Source: Stentor coeruleus (taxonomy: Eukaryota; Ciliophora; Heterotrichea; Heterotrichida; Stentoridae). Taken from it: 64,000 nt of DNA. Both the position numbers and the translations under genes were made by a program. Below, in pieces: positions 19,998 to 31,528 of this stretch. Positions within the stretch are counted from its first letter, which is position 1. The number at the start of each line of letters is the position of its first letter. The notes beneath the pieces were generated by a model. It saw only the letters and a list, made by a program, of their open reading frames with translations, searched no databases and was not told where the DNA came from. Location: the NCBI GenBank assembly GCA_001970955.1, contig MPUH01000079.1, positions 1-64,000 on the forward strand. The letters run 5' to 3'.

Positions 19998-22900
19998 TTA
20001 TAAATATTCACTCTGTATCCTTTTTAGCTCACTTTCATATACTCTCCAGGCTATTATTGCATTTTGACTATGCTGATCCCACTTTTTCATACACCTTTCA
20101 AGTCTTATTCTCCATTCATCCTCAGAAATACTAATCCATGTACTTTGAGTCTGTTCCATTAAATCAATAATTTTCGTAAGTTCCATATAGTTTTCATATG
20201 GAACTTTATTATAAGATTTAGCAAAAGTATTTATATCATTTTCATTTAACACATTCATTTCGACACAAAATTGATAAGCTTCTTCTTGGGTCAATTCTTG
20301 ATTTAGTATATCTTCACTTTCAAGTTTTTGGAATTTATTAGGACATATATGCCTTATAGCTAAAGCTAAGTCGTATTGTAATATAGGACTTGTAAGTTCA
20401 TAGTTAAAAGATATGAGGATTTCGTTGAGACCTTTACGGATTTTATTCAGATAAATTTCATAAACATCGCATATTAGTTCTAAGGTGTAATCAAGGTCTA
20501 CTAATGATGAGTTTATACGTTGGGGGTCAGCAATAGATTTTTGTTCAAGTTTTGGGATGAGAGACATTATAAAAGTTTTATCAAAATAACACTCTAACTT
20601 TTCTTTTACACATTCTATAGCCCGGTTTAGGGGGAAGTAACTATGATCATCAGCTTCTTCATAATTCATTGTGATACCAATTTTTGAATTTAACATATAT
20701 TGCAAACGATCTAAATACAAAGACAAAGTCATATTACTATAGCATTCAATCCCAGCCGTTTTCCCTAATCCAGACAATTTTATAAACATCATCTGTTTCC
20801 TAAAGGACTTATTTTTTATCACCGATGCTATTAACTCAAGGAATTTCCTATCAGCAACTTTCCTTAAACCATATTTCTGTGTGAAATCCTCATAACAAAT
20901 CTCAAACAATTCTTCATTACTTTCTAATGGAATACGAGAAATAGCAGTTTGATATGTACTCGATATAAGCTTATTAACAAATTTTCTACTTGCTTTAGCT
21001 TTTTTACTTATCATTTCATATGACCTTTTTAGCAACCTTTTTATTAAATCAGGTGCTGGACTTGATATTTTAGCTATTACTGGTCTTTGTGAAGCGAATT
21101 TAAACTCAGCAAATTTTGTCAGTTCCTTACTACTTTTAATTTCATTCGGAATATAAGGCTTACGAGATTTACTTTTGTTTTGTGGTATGCCAGATATTGA
21201 GTTCCCTTCTTGGGTTTTGCTTTCATTTTCAGAGTCTTCTAATAATGAATCATCTTGGTTCATATCTTTAAAAGCTTGGCGATATCCTTCAGCTATACCT
21301 TCTTCACGTCCTAATGTTTTCCCACTTAGAAACCCTTTAGTTTTTCCTCGCTGATAACCAACTTCATATCCATGCTTCCATTTATCTTGACTATTCTCTG
21401 ATTTTTTATTCTCATCTTCTACTTCATTTTCATTCTCTTCATCAATAGTTTCACCATGCTTAGCAAGATGTGAATTTCTCTTATTGTCCTTACTCAGAGC
21501 TTTATTTTTTTTCATCTCTTCATTAATCAATTGTCTTATTATTTTTTCTGTCGATTCCGGACTCTTTAATTCATTTTCTCCTTGTAAATTCTGCATATTA
21601 TTCAAATTCAAAACCACCCTAGTCAAAACCTCACCTGTAGAAAAATGCCTTTTCTGTGAAGATTTTTCTGATCTTGGGGAATTAGAAACTTCTGAGTCAC
21701 TAAAATCGCTATTTTCTGAAGATTTTAAGACTTTTCTTTTCATTTCGATCAAAGACTCAAGTTCGGCTAGTTCCTTTTTTTTGTTTTCAATATTTTTGAC
21801 TAGGTTTTTTGTTGTGTTTTTTAGATTACTGCCAAGTTTGCCTGTAAGTAAATCTTGAAGTAAAGCTGTAGAGTTTTGGAGGTTAATAGGCACTGAGATC
21901 CTTCTTGATGATTTTGAAGGCTGATTTTTGTTTTGAAAACTTGCTCTTGGTATTGGTTTATTTAATGAGTTTTTGGGTGTTTGAGATATATTTGGGTCTT
22001 CTTCATAGCGAGAAGCTGGTTTCGTACCTTTTAAAGACTTGTCTTCAAGATTAGAGATGCTAAGTTGACGTTTTGATTGGATTTTTGTGTTTTTTGGGTC
22101 ATTGGCAAGATCTTTGGACTCGAGGTTTTGGAAGGACTTATTTAGTCTTTCAGAGGATTTATCTTTGGAATCAGGGATAAGAAAAGATTTTTCAGCTTTT
22201 TGATATTTTTTGTCCTCAGGCTCTAAGTTTAATTTGCTTTGGCTTTTAGTATTTAGCTGGATTTTGTCTTTGTTGGTATCAGATTTTTTTACCCCTTTAG
22301 ATTTGTCTATTGGGTCTTTGAGATTTTGTGGGTTTTCTATTAGCTTTTCGGGGTCTTTTAAATCAGGTGTTTTTTCGTTTAACTTGTCTTTTTTTTCTAA
22401 TGCTAGTGTTTTGCCTTCAGGATTTTTCTCAGGTATCCGAAGACCATCTAACCCTCTCCACTGTTGATTTTTTATCCCCACAGTTTTCCCTTGCTTATCT
22501 GTATTCCCTTTCACAGCCTTCTCTGCATTTTTCATTTCCCCTAGACTTCTTCTCCCATTAGCATTTTTCTCTTGATTTCTTATATCAGAATTCTCTACAT
22601 TCTCATCTTTACCCTCAATAATTTCTTCATTTTCATAATTTTCTTCATTCTCCCAGCCTTGTTCAATAACTTCATTTTCACCATTCTCGATACCTTTATC
22701 ATCATTTTTTCTATGAAAATATTTCCCTTCAATTTTTTCTTTATCATCATTTTTTCTATGAAAATATTTCCCTTCAATTTTTTCTTTATCCTCATTTTTT
22801 CTATGAAAATATTTCCCTTCAGTTTTTTCTTTATCCTTTTCCTTGACCTTTTCACGTCTTTTCCTATCAAATTCCTCATCATTTTCTACAATAGTTTTCA

Positions 22901-24464
22901 GTTCCTCCCCTGTCCTCTCATATGAAGATCTATCAAAACTAGCGACAAATTCACTAAAATCTGGGCTTAAACTTCTTCTATTCCCACTCGGCCATTTATT
23001 AGGTGTTCCTTCAAAACTCGAAGAATTTTTCATACCAAAAAAGCCTATTTTTTTATACTCCCCATCGTCATCATCATCAAATCCCTCACCGAAATCCTCC
23101 AAATCCTCAGGTTTTATGATCTTTTTTATTGTTTCAAAAATATCTTCGTCTTCTTCATCAGACTCCTCAAAGTCTTCAGTCTGTATTTTCTTATCCTTTT
23201 TCTCAACTTCATTATGTTTCTTTTCAACAACGACTGTATGTACTACAACTTTAACACCCATCTCACTACCATCCTCATATTTCTTCATCATATTTTCCTC
23301 ATTTTCTTTTTCCTTCTCTTTTTCCTGCTCTTCAGTCTGTGTTTCTATATCAACATAATTTTCCTCAAACATCTCTTCATGTTTTTTTAAAAATAACTCA
23401 TTCATTGCTTTAATTTCTTCTGGGTCTAAAATATCTTCATTATCCAATTTCTTTTTTATATCTTCAAAAGCAGTATTTTCTTGTATTTCAGCATTACAAA
23501 GATCTTGTCTCCATTTTGCTACAGCTAGATTGTAGCTACTGTTTAGAAACACATCACCACGTTTTGCTGATTTTTTCATACGTTCAATAGACATTTTTCT
23601 CCACATTTCTTGTTCTTCTAGATATACTCTTTGCATGTTATGGAGTTTTTGTTTATAAAATTTAACTTCATCTTCTAAACCTTTAGATATGTTTTCTTGT
23701 TTGATTATAGAGTTTTTCATTTCTCCAATAGTATTTTTAAGTTTCGATAAGGTGTTATTATGCTGTTTTTCTGTATTTTCATATGTTTTTTCATAGTCAC
23801 TAGTAAGTTTATTTAGTACTTGCTCATAGCTTTCTTTTAAGATATAAAAATAGTTATGGTAATAAGCGAATAGTTTCCTTAAAAGTCTTCCTCTAGGTTT
23901 ACATTCAACGAATACTTGTTTTGTTAGTTCTTTTTCACAAAAAAGGACGACAGATTCGTAGTCATCATCATTTTCATGTTTACTTTTCATATCATTAAAC
24001 CAGTTTAAGAGGTTTTCAGCTTCTTTTCTACTGCTTGGATTGATACTATCGAATTTTTCAAGCATTTCTATTGTGTGCTCATCAAAATCAGGGCTTCGGC
24101 ATAGTAGCTGATCGTTTATTAGGGTTTTAGCGATTGAGTTTTGTTGGGTATCAAAGGTTGAGAACTGGGGCTCGGCTAGTTTTTTCAGTTGAGGGAGGTC
24201 TGAAGGTAAAAAAGATAGGCTTGAGAAGGACTTTGGAGACTTTGAATCTTTTATATGAGAAACATCTTTTGAGTTGCGGAGTTTTATTAAGGGTAAGTGC
24301 CTTTTAAGGTCTTTTCTTAATATGTCATTGATTCTATCAGTTGGACTTGATGGTATGGCGGACTTTATTACATTTTCAGTTGAGGATTTTTTAGCTTGAT
24401 TGTACCTTTCGTTCATTTGCCTTATTTTTTGTTCAATTTGCTCTGCAAGGGAATTTTTTTTCAT
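19998..24464 (-). CDS. Giant coiled-coil/low-complexity protein with a GxxxG ladder
   Basis: A 1488-residue protein without a recognised family. Residues about 130-420 are helical and coiled-coil, followed by acidic low complexity (about 390-470). Residues about 540-592 hold three 15-residue repeats of the type EKIEGKYFHRKNDDK. A long Lys/Asn/Ser-rich tail follows to about 1020. Residues about 1031-1059 carry eight glycines exactly four apart (GYEVGYQRGKTKG...), a GxxxG helix-packing ladder like that of FliH-type stators. The C-terminal 380 residues are a folded helical region. A cytoskeletal or basal-body scaffold is plausible but unproven. It runs 4.5 kb with no intron and no in-frame TGA. 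Start ATG 24462-24464, stop TAA. Confidence 0.85.
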   Translation of the reverse strand: MKKNSLAEQIEQKIRQMNERYNQAKKSSTENVIKSAIPSSPTDRINDILRKDLKRHLPLIKLRNSKDVSHIKDSKSPKSFSSLSFLPSDLPQLKKLAEPQFSTFDTQQNSIAKTLINDQLLCRSPDFDEHTIEMLEKFDSINPSSRKEAENLLNWFNDMKSKHENDDDYESVVLFCEKELTKQVFVECKPRGRLLRKLFAYYHNYFYILKESYEQVLNKLTSDYEKTYENTEKQHNNTLSKLKNTIGEMKNSIIKQENISKGLEDEVKFYKQKLHNMQRVYLEEQEMWRKMSIERMKKSAKRGDVFLNSSYNLAVAKWRQDLCNAEIQENTAFEDIKKKLDNEDILDPEEIKAMNELFLKKHEEMFEENYVDIETQTEEQEKEKEKENEENMMKKYEDGSEMGVKVVVHTVVVEKKHNEVEKKDKKIQTEDFEESDEEDEDIFETIKKIIKPEDLEDFGEGFDDDDDGEYKKIGFFGMKNSSSFEGTPNKWPSGNRRSLSPDFSEFVASFDRSSYERTGEELKTIVENDEEFDRKRREKVKEKDKEKTEGKYFHRKNEDKEKIEGKYFHRKNDDKEKIEGKYFHRKNDDKGIENGENEVIEQGWENEENYENEEIIEGKDENVENSDIRNQEKNANGRRSLGEMKNAEKAVKGNTDKQGKTVGIKNQQWRGLDGLRIPEKNPEGKTLALEKKDKLNEKTPDLKDPEKLIENPQNLKDPIDKSKGVKKSDTNKDKIQLNTKSQSKLNLEPEDKKYQKAEKSFLIPDSKDKSSERLNKSFQNLESKDLANDPKNTKIQSKRQLSISNLEDKSLKGTKPASRYEEDPNISQTPKNSLNKPIPRASFQNKNQPSKSSRRISVPINLQNSTALLQDLLTGKLGSNLKNTTKNLVKNIENKKKELAELESLIEMKRKVLKSSENSDFSDSEVSNSPRSEKSSQKRHFSTGEVLTRVVLNLNNMQNLQGENELKSPESTEKIIRQLINEEMKKNKALSKDNKRNSHLAKHGETIDEENENEVEDENKKSENSQDKWKHGYEVGYQRGKTKGFLSGKTLGREEGIAEGYRQAFKDMNQDDSLLEDSENESKTQEGNSISGIPQNKSKSRKPYIPNEIKSSKELTKFAEFKFASQRPVIAKISSPAPDLIKRLLKRSYEMISKKAKASRKFVNKLISSTYQTAISRIPLESNEELFEICYEDFTQKYGLRKVADRKFLELIASVIKNKSFRKQMMFIKLSGLGKTAGIECYSNMTLSLYLDRLQYMLNSKIGITMNYEEADDHSYFPLNRAIECVKEKLECYFDKTFIMSLIPKLEQKSIADPQRINSSLVDLDYTLELICDVYEIYLNKIRKGLNEILISFNYELTSPILQYDLALAIRHICPNKFQKLESEDILNQELTQEEAYQFCVEMNVLNENDINTFAKSYNKVPYENYMELTKIIDLMEQTQSTWISISEDEWRIRLERCMKKWDQHSQNAIIAWRVYESELKRIQSEYL
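22692..22833 (-). repeat. 45-bp tandem repeat, three copies, inside the giant coiled-coil gene
   Basis: Three in-frame copies of a 45-bp unit, nearly identical at DNA level, encode the 15-residue repeat around KYFHRKN. The few differences are single transitions, so the expansion looks recent. Confidence 0.85.
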
Positions 24465-25304
24465 TTATAATGTAAAGCTTATTAGATCATAGTTTTGATT
24501 TAGAGTTATTTTATTAGTAATCAGATATGTTTCTCCGTGATATATAGATGAAGATTTAATTAGTATTTATATTTTTGTAAATAAAAATTTCTTCACGAGT
24601 ATTAAGTGTTTAAAAAAAATGTATGTGATTTAATTGTTGGGGGGTGAATTACTTGATTATGATTAGGTAAAATTTTATCAAGATAACTAATGATTATATG
24701 AAACATTTTTTAAGTAAATCGGCATATAAATAGGAAACTAGAGTTTATTGGTATTTTATTTAGAATTATATTCTATAATATGTGACAAATAAATATTTTA
24801 GCTTAATCTAAGGTGAAATTATGTGATAAGGTTTTTAGCTTTATGAAGTTTGATTATTTCAATTTGATATAAATCAGCTATTTTTAGATTAATGATATAG
24901 TAGAATTCAGCCCTATTTTCACCTTTATGATGATATACCTATTATTATAAACCAATCAAGACCAAACTCTTTACATAATCCTCATGCAAAGTCCATAGCC
25001 CATAATCTCCTAATATCTTTACAAACCATAAACTATTTATCATTTTTCAAGCTTCCACCATAAAAATGCATAATAAAACCCTCTTTTCCAATCACATTCT
25101 TTAAGCCGCAAATATTTTTAATACCTCATCATTATATTCAGCTTACTTTCCCCAAAAGCTTATCATTTCAATCTAAAATTTCTATTAAAACTTTCAAACT
25201 ACATAAAAAGTTGTAAGTAACTACAAAAACTAAACACTAAAAATACACTCTAATTCCATAAAAAATACATCTTAGTCGTTCATCCATAATTTCTCTGGAT
25301 ATAA
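24465..25304. other. Spacer between divergent genes
   Basis: G/T-rich to about 24900, then C/A-rich up to the eL8 start. No feature recognised. Confidence 0.5.
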
Positions 25305-26051
25305 ATGGTCAAGAAACAAGGTAAGAAAAAGCCTGCAGCTGCTAAAGAGACTGAAAACCCATTATTTGAAAAAAGGGAACGAAACTACCGTATAGGAGGT
25401 AATATACAGCCAAAGCGTGACCTCTACAGATATGTTCGTTGGCCTGAATATATCCAACTTCAGCGCAAACGTAGGGTTCTTCTTACTAGACTTAAAGTCC
25501 CACCTCCAATTAACCAGTTTAGGAACACCCTTGATAAAGCTCAAGCCACTGCACTTTTTAGACTTTTATCCAAATATAAACCTGAATCTCGTGAACAAAA
25601 AAAGACTAGACTTGAGAATGAAGCTAAAGGTGAGAAATCAAAAACCAAACCTTATTTGTTAAAATTTGGCCTTCAACATATAGCTCATTTAGTAGAAAGC
25701 AATAAAGCTAAACTTGTTATCATTGCTCATGATGTTGATCCTATTGAATTAGTATTATGGCTTCCTGCTCTTTGTAGAAGTATGAATGTTCCTTATGTTA
25801 TTGTTAAAAGTAGATCAAGATTAGGGTTAATGACTCATAAAAAAACTTGTACTGCTGTTGCTTTGACTGAGGTTAGGAAAGAAGATGTTCATGAGCTTGA
25901 GCTTATTGTCAAAAATGCTAGAGCTCAATTTAATGATAATCCTGAAGTTAGTAAGTGGGGTGGAGGGGTTATGGGCGCGAAGAGTGTTAGAAGACAAGAG
26001 GAAAAAGAAAAACTAATTGCACATGAAGCTGCTAAGAAAGCTGGCCTTTAA
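25305..26051 (+). CDS. RPL7A: 60S ribosomal protein eL8 (L7a)
   Basis: Large-subunit protein with the L7Ae kink-turn RNA-binding fold. The 248-residue product shows eL8 blocks throughout: the basic N-terminus, NIQPKRDLYRYVRWPEYIQL, LKVPPPINQF, then the L7Ae core KPYLLKFGLQHIAHLVES, KLVIIAHDVDPIELVLWLPA, CRSMNVPYVIVKSRSRLG and the KTCTAVALTEV strand. The C-terminus has WGGGVMGAKS. The length is close to that of yeast L8 (256). ATG at 25305 with an A-rich leader, TAA stop, no intron. The codons look more GC-rich than in the hypotheticals, as expected for a highly expressed gene. Confidence 0.97.
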   Translation: MVKKQGKKKPAAAKETENPLFEKRERNYRIGGNIQPKRDLYRYVRWPEYIQLQRKRRVLLTRLKVPPPINQFRNTLDKAQATALFRLLSKYKPESREQKKTRLENEAKGEKSKTKPYLLKFGLQHIAHLVESNKAKLVIIAHDVDPIELVLWLPALCRSMNVPYVIVKSRSRLGLMTHKKTCTAVALTEVRKEDVHELELIVKNARAQFNDNPEVSKWGGGVMGAKSVRRQEEKEKLIAHEAAKKAGL

Positions 26052-27048
26052 ATAATTTAGTTAGATTATAAGATGCTAATAGGTCTAGAGTTGGGAAAGC
26101 GAGCATAACTCAATTATTTTTATATAATTTAGCTTTTAAATAAGTTCGGATAGGAAATTATTTTGAAATGCAAATAATATAATAAAGTAGAATAGAAGGA
26201 AGGAAGGAAGGAAGATATGGTTGGACAAAAGTATATATTGAGGATCTAATAAATTAATCATATTGAAAAAGTAAAGAGTCATGACAAGTTTATATTTATA
26301 AATTAAGAAATAAAAGGTTAAAAAAATAATGAAAAACTCTTGAAGAGCCTAGGATAAAAACAAGAAGATATATTGATAACTCTCCTAAAGAGTTGATTTA
26401 CAAATTGATATATGTGAGTTCATACTCAATAAATAAATACTTAATAAAAGCATATATATAAATTCAGAGGACAAATTGAAAAACACCAATTATTGAAGAT
26501 GATGAGTATGCATATAAAGATAATCTTCAAGAAAAATTAAAATTAATGATTATAGCCAATTTGTATAAAATAGATACAGAGATAGTGAAAATGATGATGA
26601 AGAAAAGAGTTTTGAAGAAATTCAGTTTGTGATGTAAGTGAAACTAATATTTACAATTCCTTATACCAGTTCTAAACCTAATTCACACTTTTAATTAATA
26701 GTTTTTATAATCACAAAATTCAAAACCTTCATTCTATCAGACAATTTAAAAACTCATAAACTCCAAAAAAAGGAACCCTTAATCATACTCATATCTAAAA
26801 ACCACTTTTAAAATCCTCTCCACCTTTTTCATACATCAAAATCTAATAAACCTACAAAAAACTATCAAAATATCATGATCTTCCAACAACAAAAAATAAA
26901 AATCTCTCAATATTCACAATAAAATCCTATAAATTCACCCAAAAGCCCTCATTTTCTCTCTCAATAAAAAACTCTATCAAATCACTTATTCATACCGAAA
27001 AATTAATCCAAATCATTTCAAGTAAATAAAATATCCCATATAATAAAT
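26052..27048. other. Spacer with GAAG microsatellite
   Basis: A (GAAG)n run of about 18 bp lies at 26196-26213. From about 26230 to 26640 the DNA is purine-rich with broken open frames (for example 40 codons near 26516-26633) and might be a decayed gene. From 26650 it is C/A-rich. Confidence 0.45.
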
Positions 27049-27492
27049 ATGAGTGAAAACTTTTATCTCATCCGTAGATTATTCCAAGTTGGGGATACAA
27101 GAAAACTAATAGAACCAGGAGAAAGAACTCCATATCCAATTATAATCGAAAGACCCACATTCCGTGATATATTTTTCAACATGGGCCTTCCTGAATGGAC
27201 TCCTTTTTTAGTGAGTATTCCTCTAGGCACAGCTCTTGGCCTTAGATTTACCCACAACTTAAATGATTTACCACTTAGTAGAAGAAGAGCTTTTGGAGGC
27301 ACGATCATAACTTTAATGATCTTTGGGTTTTATTTAGGAGTTAAAGGATCATTTTATAAGCTCATTGGTTTTGAAGATAATGGACTTAGATGGAGATTCC
27401 CTGATCAGAGAGTTAAGAAGTATGATTTTACTAGTGATGTGAAAGGCTTCTGGGAAGATTTACTTAGAGGGAATAGGATTAATAGGAATTAA
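27049..27492 (+). CDS. Small membrane protein, possibly mitochondrial
   Basis: A 147-residue protein of unknown family. It has a polar N-terminus with a YPIIIERPTFRD segment, two hydrophobic segments (about 52-68 and 80-102, the second reading FGGTIITLMIFGFYLGV), and a basic, tryptophan-containing C-terminal tail. Its size, the short loop between the membrane segments and the charged tail resemble accessory subunits of ciliate respiratory complexes, but this is inference from shape only. ATG at 27049, TAA stop, no intron. Confidence 0.75.
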   Translation: MSENFYLIRRLFQVGDTRKLIEPGERTPYPIIIERPTFRDIFFNMGLPEWTPFLVSIPLGTALGLRFTHNLNDLPLSRRRAFGGTIITLMIFGFYLGVKGSFYKLIGFEDNGLRWRFPDQRVKKYDFTSDVKGFWEDLLRGNRINRN

Positions 27493-29626
27493 GATTGACC
27501 TAGTTTATTAAATCTTATTATTAGAAAAGTGTGGGCTTGAAGATATTGTGAAGAGAATTTTTTTATGAGTTTATGAGCATTTTTTTATAATATTTTGATA
27601 TGAAAGTTATAGGTTTTAACTTTTTTGAAGTATTTTTGTCAGAGGTTGTAGAGTTTTAATGCTATTTTTGATTTAGAAGGGAATGATTATTTTGAGTGAT
27701 TTAGTACTTTGTTCATAATATATTAAAATGATGAAGTAGGAATGATAAAAGACTATAAAAAAATATGGTTTGGATGCAAAAGGTAAAAATATAATAAATA
27801 GTAGTCGCAAAATGATTTAATAGTTTATTTTTTGATGATTTTTAATTGGATCATTGAAAAAATGTTTTAAAATCATTGATATCTGCATTTTATATAAACA
27901 AATATATACATTTGCAACTGATATTAGCATTTGACTATCATAAAAGAAAATCTAATTTATAAGTAAAATCACTTATTCTCCTAAGGATATCAGAATGCTT
28001 ATTGTAAATTTTTCAAAAAAGGCCTGAATGTATATAAATAAGAAAATACATCTATTATCATGCTTTTCATAATATATATCGAAATAGTTTGAAATTAATA
28101 TATAAAGGCATTTTATTAATAAGTATAAAAATACTAAAGTATACTTTTAATCATTAAAATTCTTATCACACAAGTTTTAGATTGCATCATTTTATTAAAT
28201 ATAAACTGAAGACAATTAAATTATTGTTGGTTAAATTTAAGTAATTAATTATATCATTTGTTCATTATATGACTGAATTAAATAGTTTGAAGATTTACCC
28301 TTTTTTATAAAAGTTATAATTTATCATATGATTTTGGCTTAGGATGCTCATCAGAATAATATGATTTATCCACAAAATCTGTATTTAACGTTGTTTATAG
28401 TCAAAATTTTACTTATTTTTTGAAAATTAATAAATTCTCCTTTTACCCTATAAATTGGTAGATTAGGATTATGGGGACTTTGAAAAATAATCATAGACTC
28501 AGACAATATTTATAAATCAATTAGAATCCAGATTTATCTACTCATAATCTTCAGTAATCATATTTCATAGTTCTGATAAAGTTATCGATAAATTTTCCGC
28601 ATTCTTCCTTTTCTAAATAAATTCAATAAGTTTGCCATCTATAGTTTAAGCATTTTTTAAATGATTTTATTACATTTTGGATGCTGTTAAAAAAGATAGA
28701 CAAGCCTTAGGAATTTGTCTCACATCATATTCAATAACTCTAATATTTATAATTTGGATTATCATATAATACTAAAAAAAGACTATAAGATAAATAATTT
28801 TTGTAATTGTTATTGGATACTTAATAGGTATAGTCCACCTTCCTAGGAAATGCAAAAAAAAAACTTTATTCCAGCAAGCAACAGAAATTAAACTCTTATT
28901 ATATATGGCATGCTAAAGTCAGTTAAACTTGGAACTTATTTTTTATGATTTTATTAGGTATAAGCTCATAAGGTATACTTTTATACTAATATAAATAATA
29001 AAATATAAGATCAGATGCTTATTTTCTTAATGTTTAAAAAATTATTGGAATGCAATTCACAAAAATAACCATTAGCATCTATTACATGCTCATTATTTTT
29101 CTTTATTTCATGCTTTGGAAGACTCTTTTACATGATTTATTTGATAGTAATTATTAGAAAAGAGTTATGGTTATTAATTATTTACTTACAATAATCCTTT
29201 TGGTAACTTTTGATTTTTGTTAACAAAACAGGCTTTTATTTTCATTTTAATTTGTGGCTATTGGGCTTTAAGACTTTCGATCTATAACAGTGCTTCAGTA
29301 CAAATTGATAAAGATTTTCCTTTAGATACAAATTTTAATAATCTCACAAATATCAAAGCTAAATTATATTATACACCAAAAACTCAATAACTTTTATGCT
29401 ATCAAAACCTTCTTAAATTATTTTATCTAAACCACACCAATTTGAAAAATTATAAAAATTTTATATTATTAACCAAAAGATTATTGAATTAATACTATCT
29501 ACAATTAAGATTACTAAAACTGCTTATCTTAGCCAAAAAAAGAATCATAACAACAGTAATTTCGCTAAAAGGTTTATTGCTTTGATTTAAATTTTAGTTA
29601 TGAAAATTGGTATCAGATAAAAAAAA
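27493..29626. other. 2.1-kb AT-rich spacer
   Basis: No ORF, RNA gene or repeat recognised. G/T-rich at left, C/A-rich at right. Confidence 0.5.
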
Positions 29627-29905
29627 ATGTGCAAGCATATTTTAAATGCTCAAGTACAAGTGCGCGCCCCATGCTGCAAAGTATGGTTTGATTGTCCTGA
29701 ATGTCATGCAGAAGTAGCAGGACACGAACTCGCAAGAAGTACTGAAATGGTGTTCGGGTGCAAAAAATGCCGCAAAGTTTTTAGGAAAAATGTTGAAGAC
29801 TGGGATGAAAGCGATGAGTTCTGCCCAAGATGTGACAATCATTTCATGCGCCCAGCGGTGACTCCTGAAAACAAAGATATAATTAAGAATATTTCTAAAA
29901 GCTAA
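29627..29905 (+). CDS. CHY-type zinc-finger protein (HOT13-like)
   Basis: A 92-residue protein that is essentially one CHY zinc finger. It opens with CKHIL, then VRAPCCKVWFDCPECHAEV with the defining CC...C..CH set, a following His (GHEL), then VFGCKKCRKVF and FCPRCDNHF. This is the full zinc-ligand pattern of the CHY domain in the stand-alone form found in yeast Hot13, which helps recycle the Mia40 relay in the mitochondrial intermembrane space. In larger proteins the same domain sits beside RING fingers (PIRH2); no RING is present. The ATG at 29627 follows a run of A residues. Stop TAA. Confidence 0.9.
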   Translation: MCKHILNAQVQVRAPCCKVWFDCPECHAEVAGHELARSTEMVFGCKKCRKVFRKNVEDWDESDEFCPRCDNHFMRPAVTPENKDIIKNISKS

Positions 29906-31528
29906 TCAGATGGCTTTGGCAATTTTTATGGGTGAGTGATTTGATATTACGATGAGGATTTAGGATTTATATGAAAAATGGGTATTAGATAGATAAAGAG
30001 ACTAGTAAAAAGTAATAATCAGAAGTTTTTAAATCAGTATTAGTAGTATAATAGTTAAATAGGAAAATATTAGATATTTATGTAATATTGGATTTAGGTG
30101 TTAATAATAGATTTAAGCGTTGTAGTAAAATATATTATTATAAGCTATATAATTATGTTATATTTTGATTTTATAATATAAACATATAATAGTAAGTTTA
30201 AAAATCATAAGCCGGGTATTTTAGTTTTAAGCTATATCAAAAATGAAATATAGCATAATCAAAGAGCATTTAATAAATCAATTAGTATCATTTTATATAC
30301 TATTTTGCTACTAAATTGTCTAACAAAATTAGTTGAATTTAAAGCATTTCTCTAGTTTCATTCAACCTGAATTTCCTAATTTAAAATTAGTCAAATAATC
30401 GTGATACAAACCTCATCAACAATTCTATTCTGTTCAGCAACCACCTTTCTATTAACAGCATATCCCTATCACTACAATTTTTATCCCCGCTTTAATTTTT
30501 TAAACTCATCAATTACATTGTATTCCGCAACTCTATCACATTAATTTTCCTATTAAAAATCCTACTATAATTATAATCATAAATCATCCTATTATATATA
30601 AAAACACTACACTAGACTTCTCATCTTTATCCAAAACAATTGTTACAGTATAAAAACTTTCTTCTATTTTCAAATTACTATGTTTCAGTTTCAGTAAAAA
30701 AAATATAGTAACCCCTTTAATAAAAACAGAAATTCTACTCTCATAAGCATTCACAGAATTATTTGTATATAATTTTTTTTTATATTTATAAAAATCATAC
30801 CATTTCCATAGATAATGTAATATTCATTTAACTCATTCCAGGATTAGTTATTGGAACAACAATCAATGCTACACCAAAATGAAAACCTCAGATATGTTAT
30901 TTAAATTATTAAAATCAAGGTATTGCATATATATTAACCTTATAAAAGATACTCCATATAATAACTTTGTTTTTTATTGGAAATGGGTCTGAAGGAAAAG
31001 AAATTTAAGAGATGATGGGCTTTTCATTTGATATTTTTAGAATGCTGATTAATAAGAATTTTTGTATGAGAACTATGCTTGAAGTTTATCGAAATTTGTG
31101 ATATTTCGACTTATAGTATCTGAAATTTGTGATATTTTTTTGTGAAATTTCATCAAAGCCGGGATATGGAAAAACTCTCAATTTTTCATTTTGTCCTTTA
31201 GAGTAAATCATTTATAATACAAATTAACAATTTTTTTCATTCTTTTCATATAATCACCGATTATTAGCTGCAATGACTCTACCAATCAGCCATAATCGCT
31301 TCCACCTATTTGCACTTTCAACTATCACTACAAATTTTCATATTTTTTTAAAGTTAATCTTCTTTCTGTAAATAGCTTCTTTATTTTATAATCTAAAAGC
31401 CTAAAAACTTCCTCTGAAAGTTGAAACACATACAAAACTTATTTATAATCACTAGAAAATCTTCCAATTCCTTTAAAACTATAAATCGCAAACCCAATAA
31501 TTTAATAAAATCATATCAATACTCGAAG
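29906..31528. other. Spacer with an extra skew oscillation
   Basis: The strand composition goes G-rich, C-rich (30390-30870), G-rich (30960-31160), C-rich, which elsewhere marks a gene in the middle. The only candidate found is the 37-codon ORF listed separately. A 16-bp direct repeat lies at 31091-31106 and 31122-31137. Confidence 0.4.
30879..30992 (+). CDS. Possible 37-codon small ORF
   Basis: ATG at 30879 opens a 37-residue frame (MKTSDMLFKLLKSRYCIYIN...), basic and hydrophobic, ending in TGA. It is supported only by its position at a C-to-G skew switch like those around the annotated genes. No family is recognised and it may be chance or a non-coding RNA unit. Confidence 0.25.
   Translation: MKTSDMLFKLLKSRYCIYINLIKDTPYNNFVFYWKWV

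Noticed and set aside
22210-23358. Several plus-strand ORFs inside the giant coiled-coil gene
   Set aside because: Low-complexity antisense shadows of the minus-strand gene.
31421-31528. Upstream extension of the 31529 gene to 31421
   Set aside because: It begins with TTG, is AT-rich and low-complexity; the first ATG is 31529.
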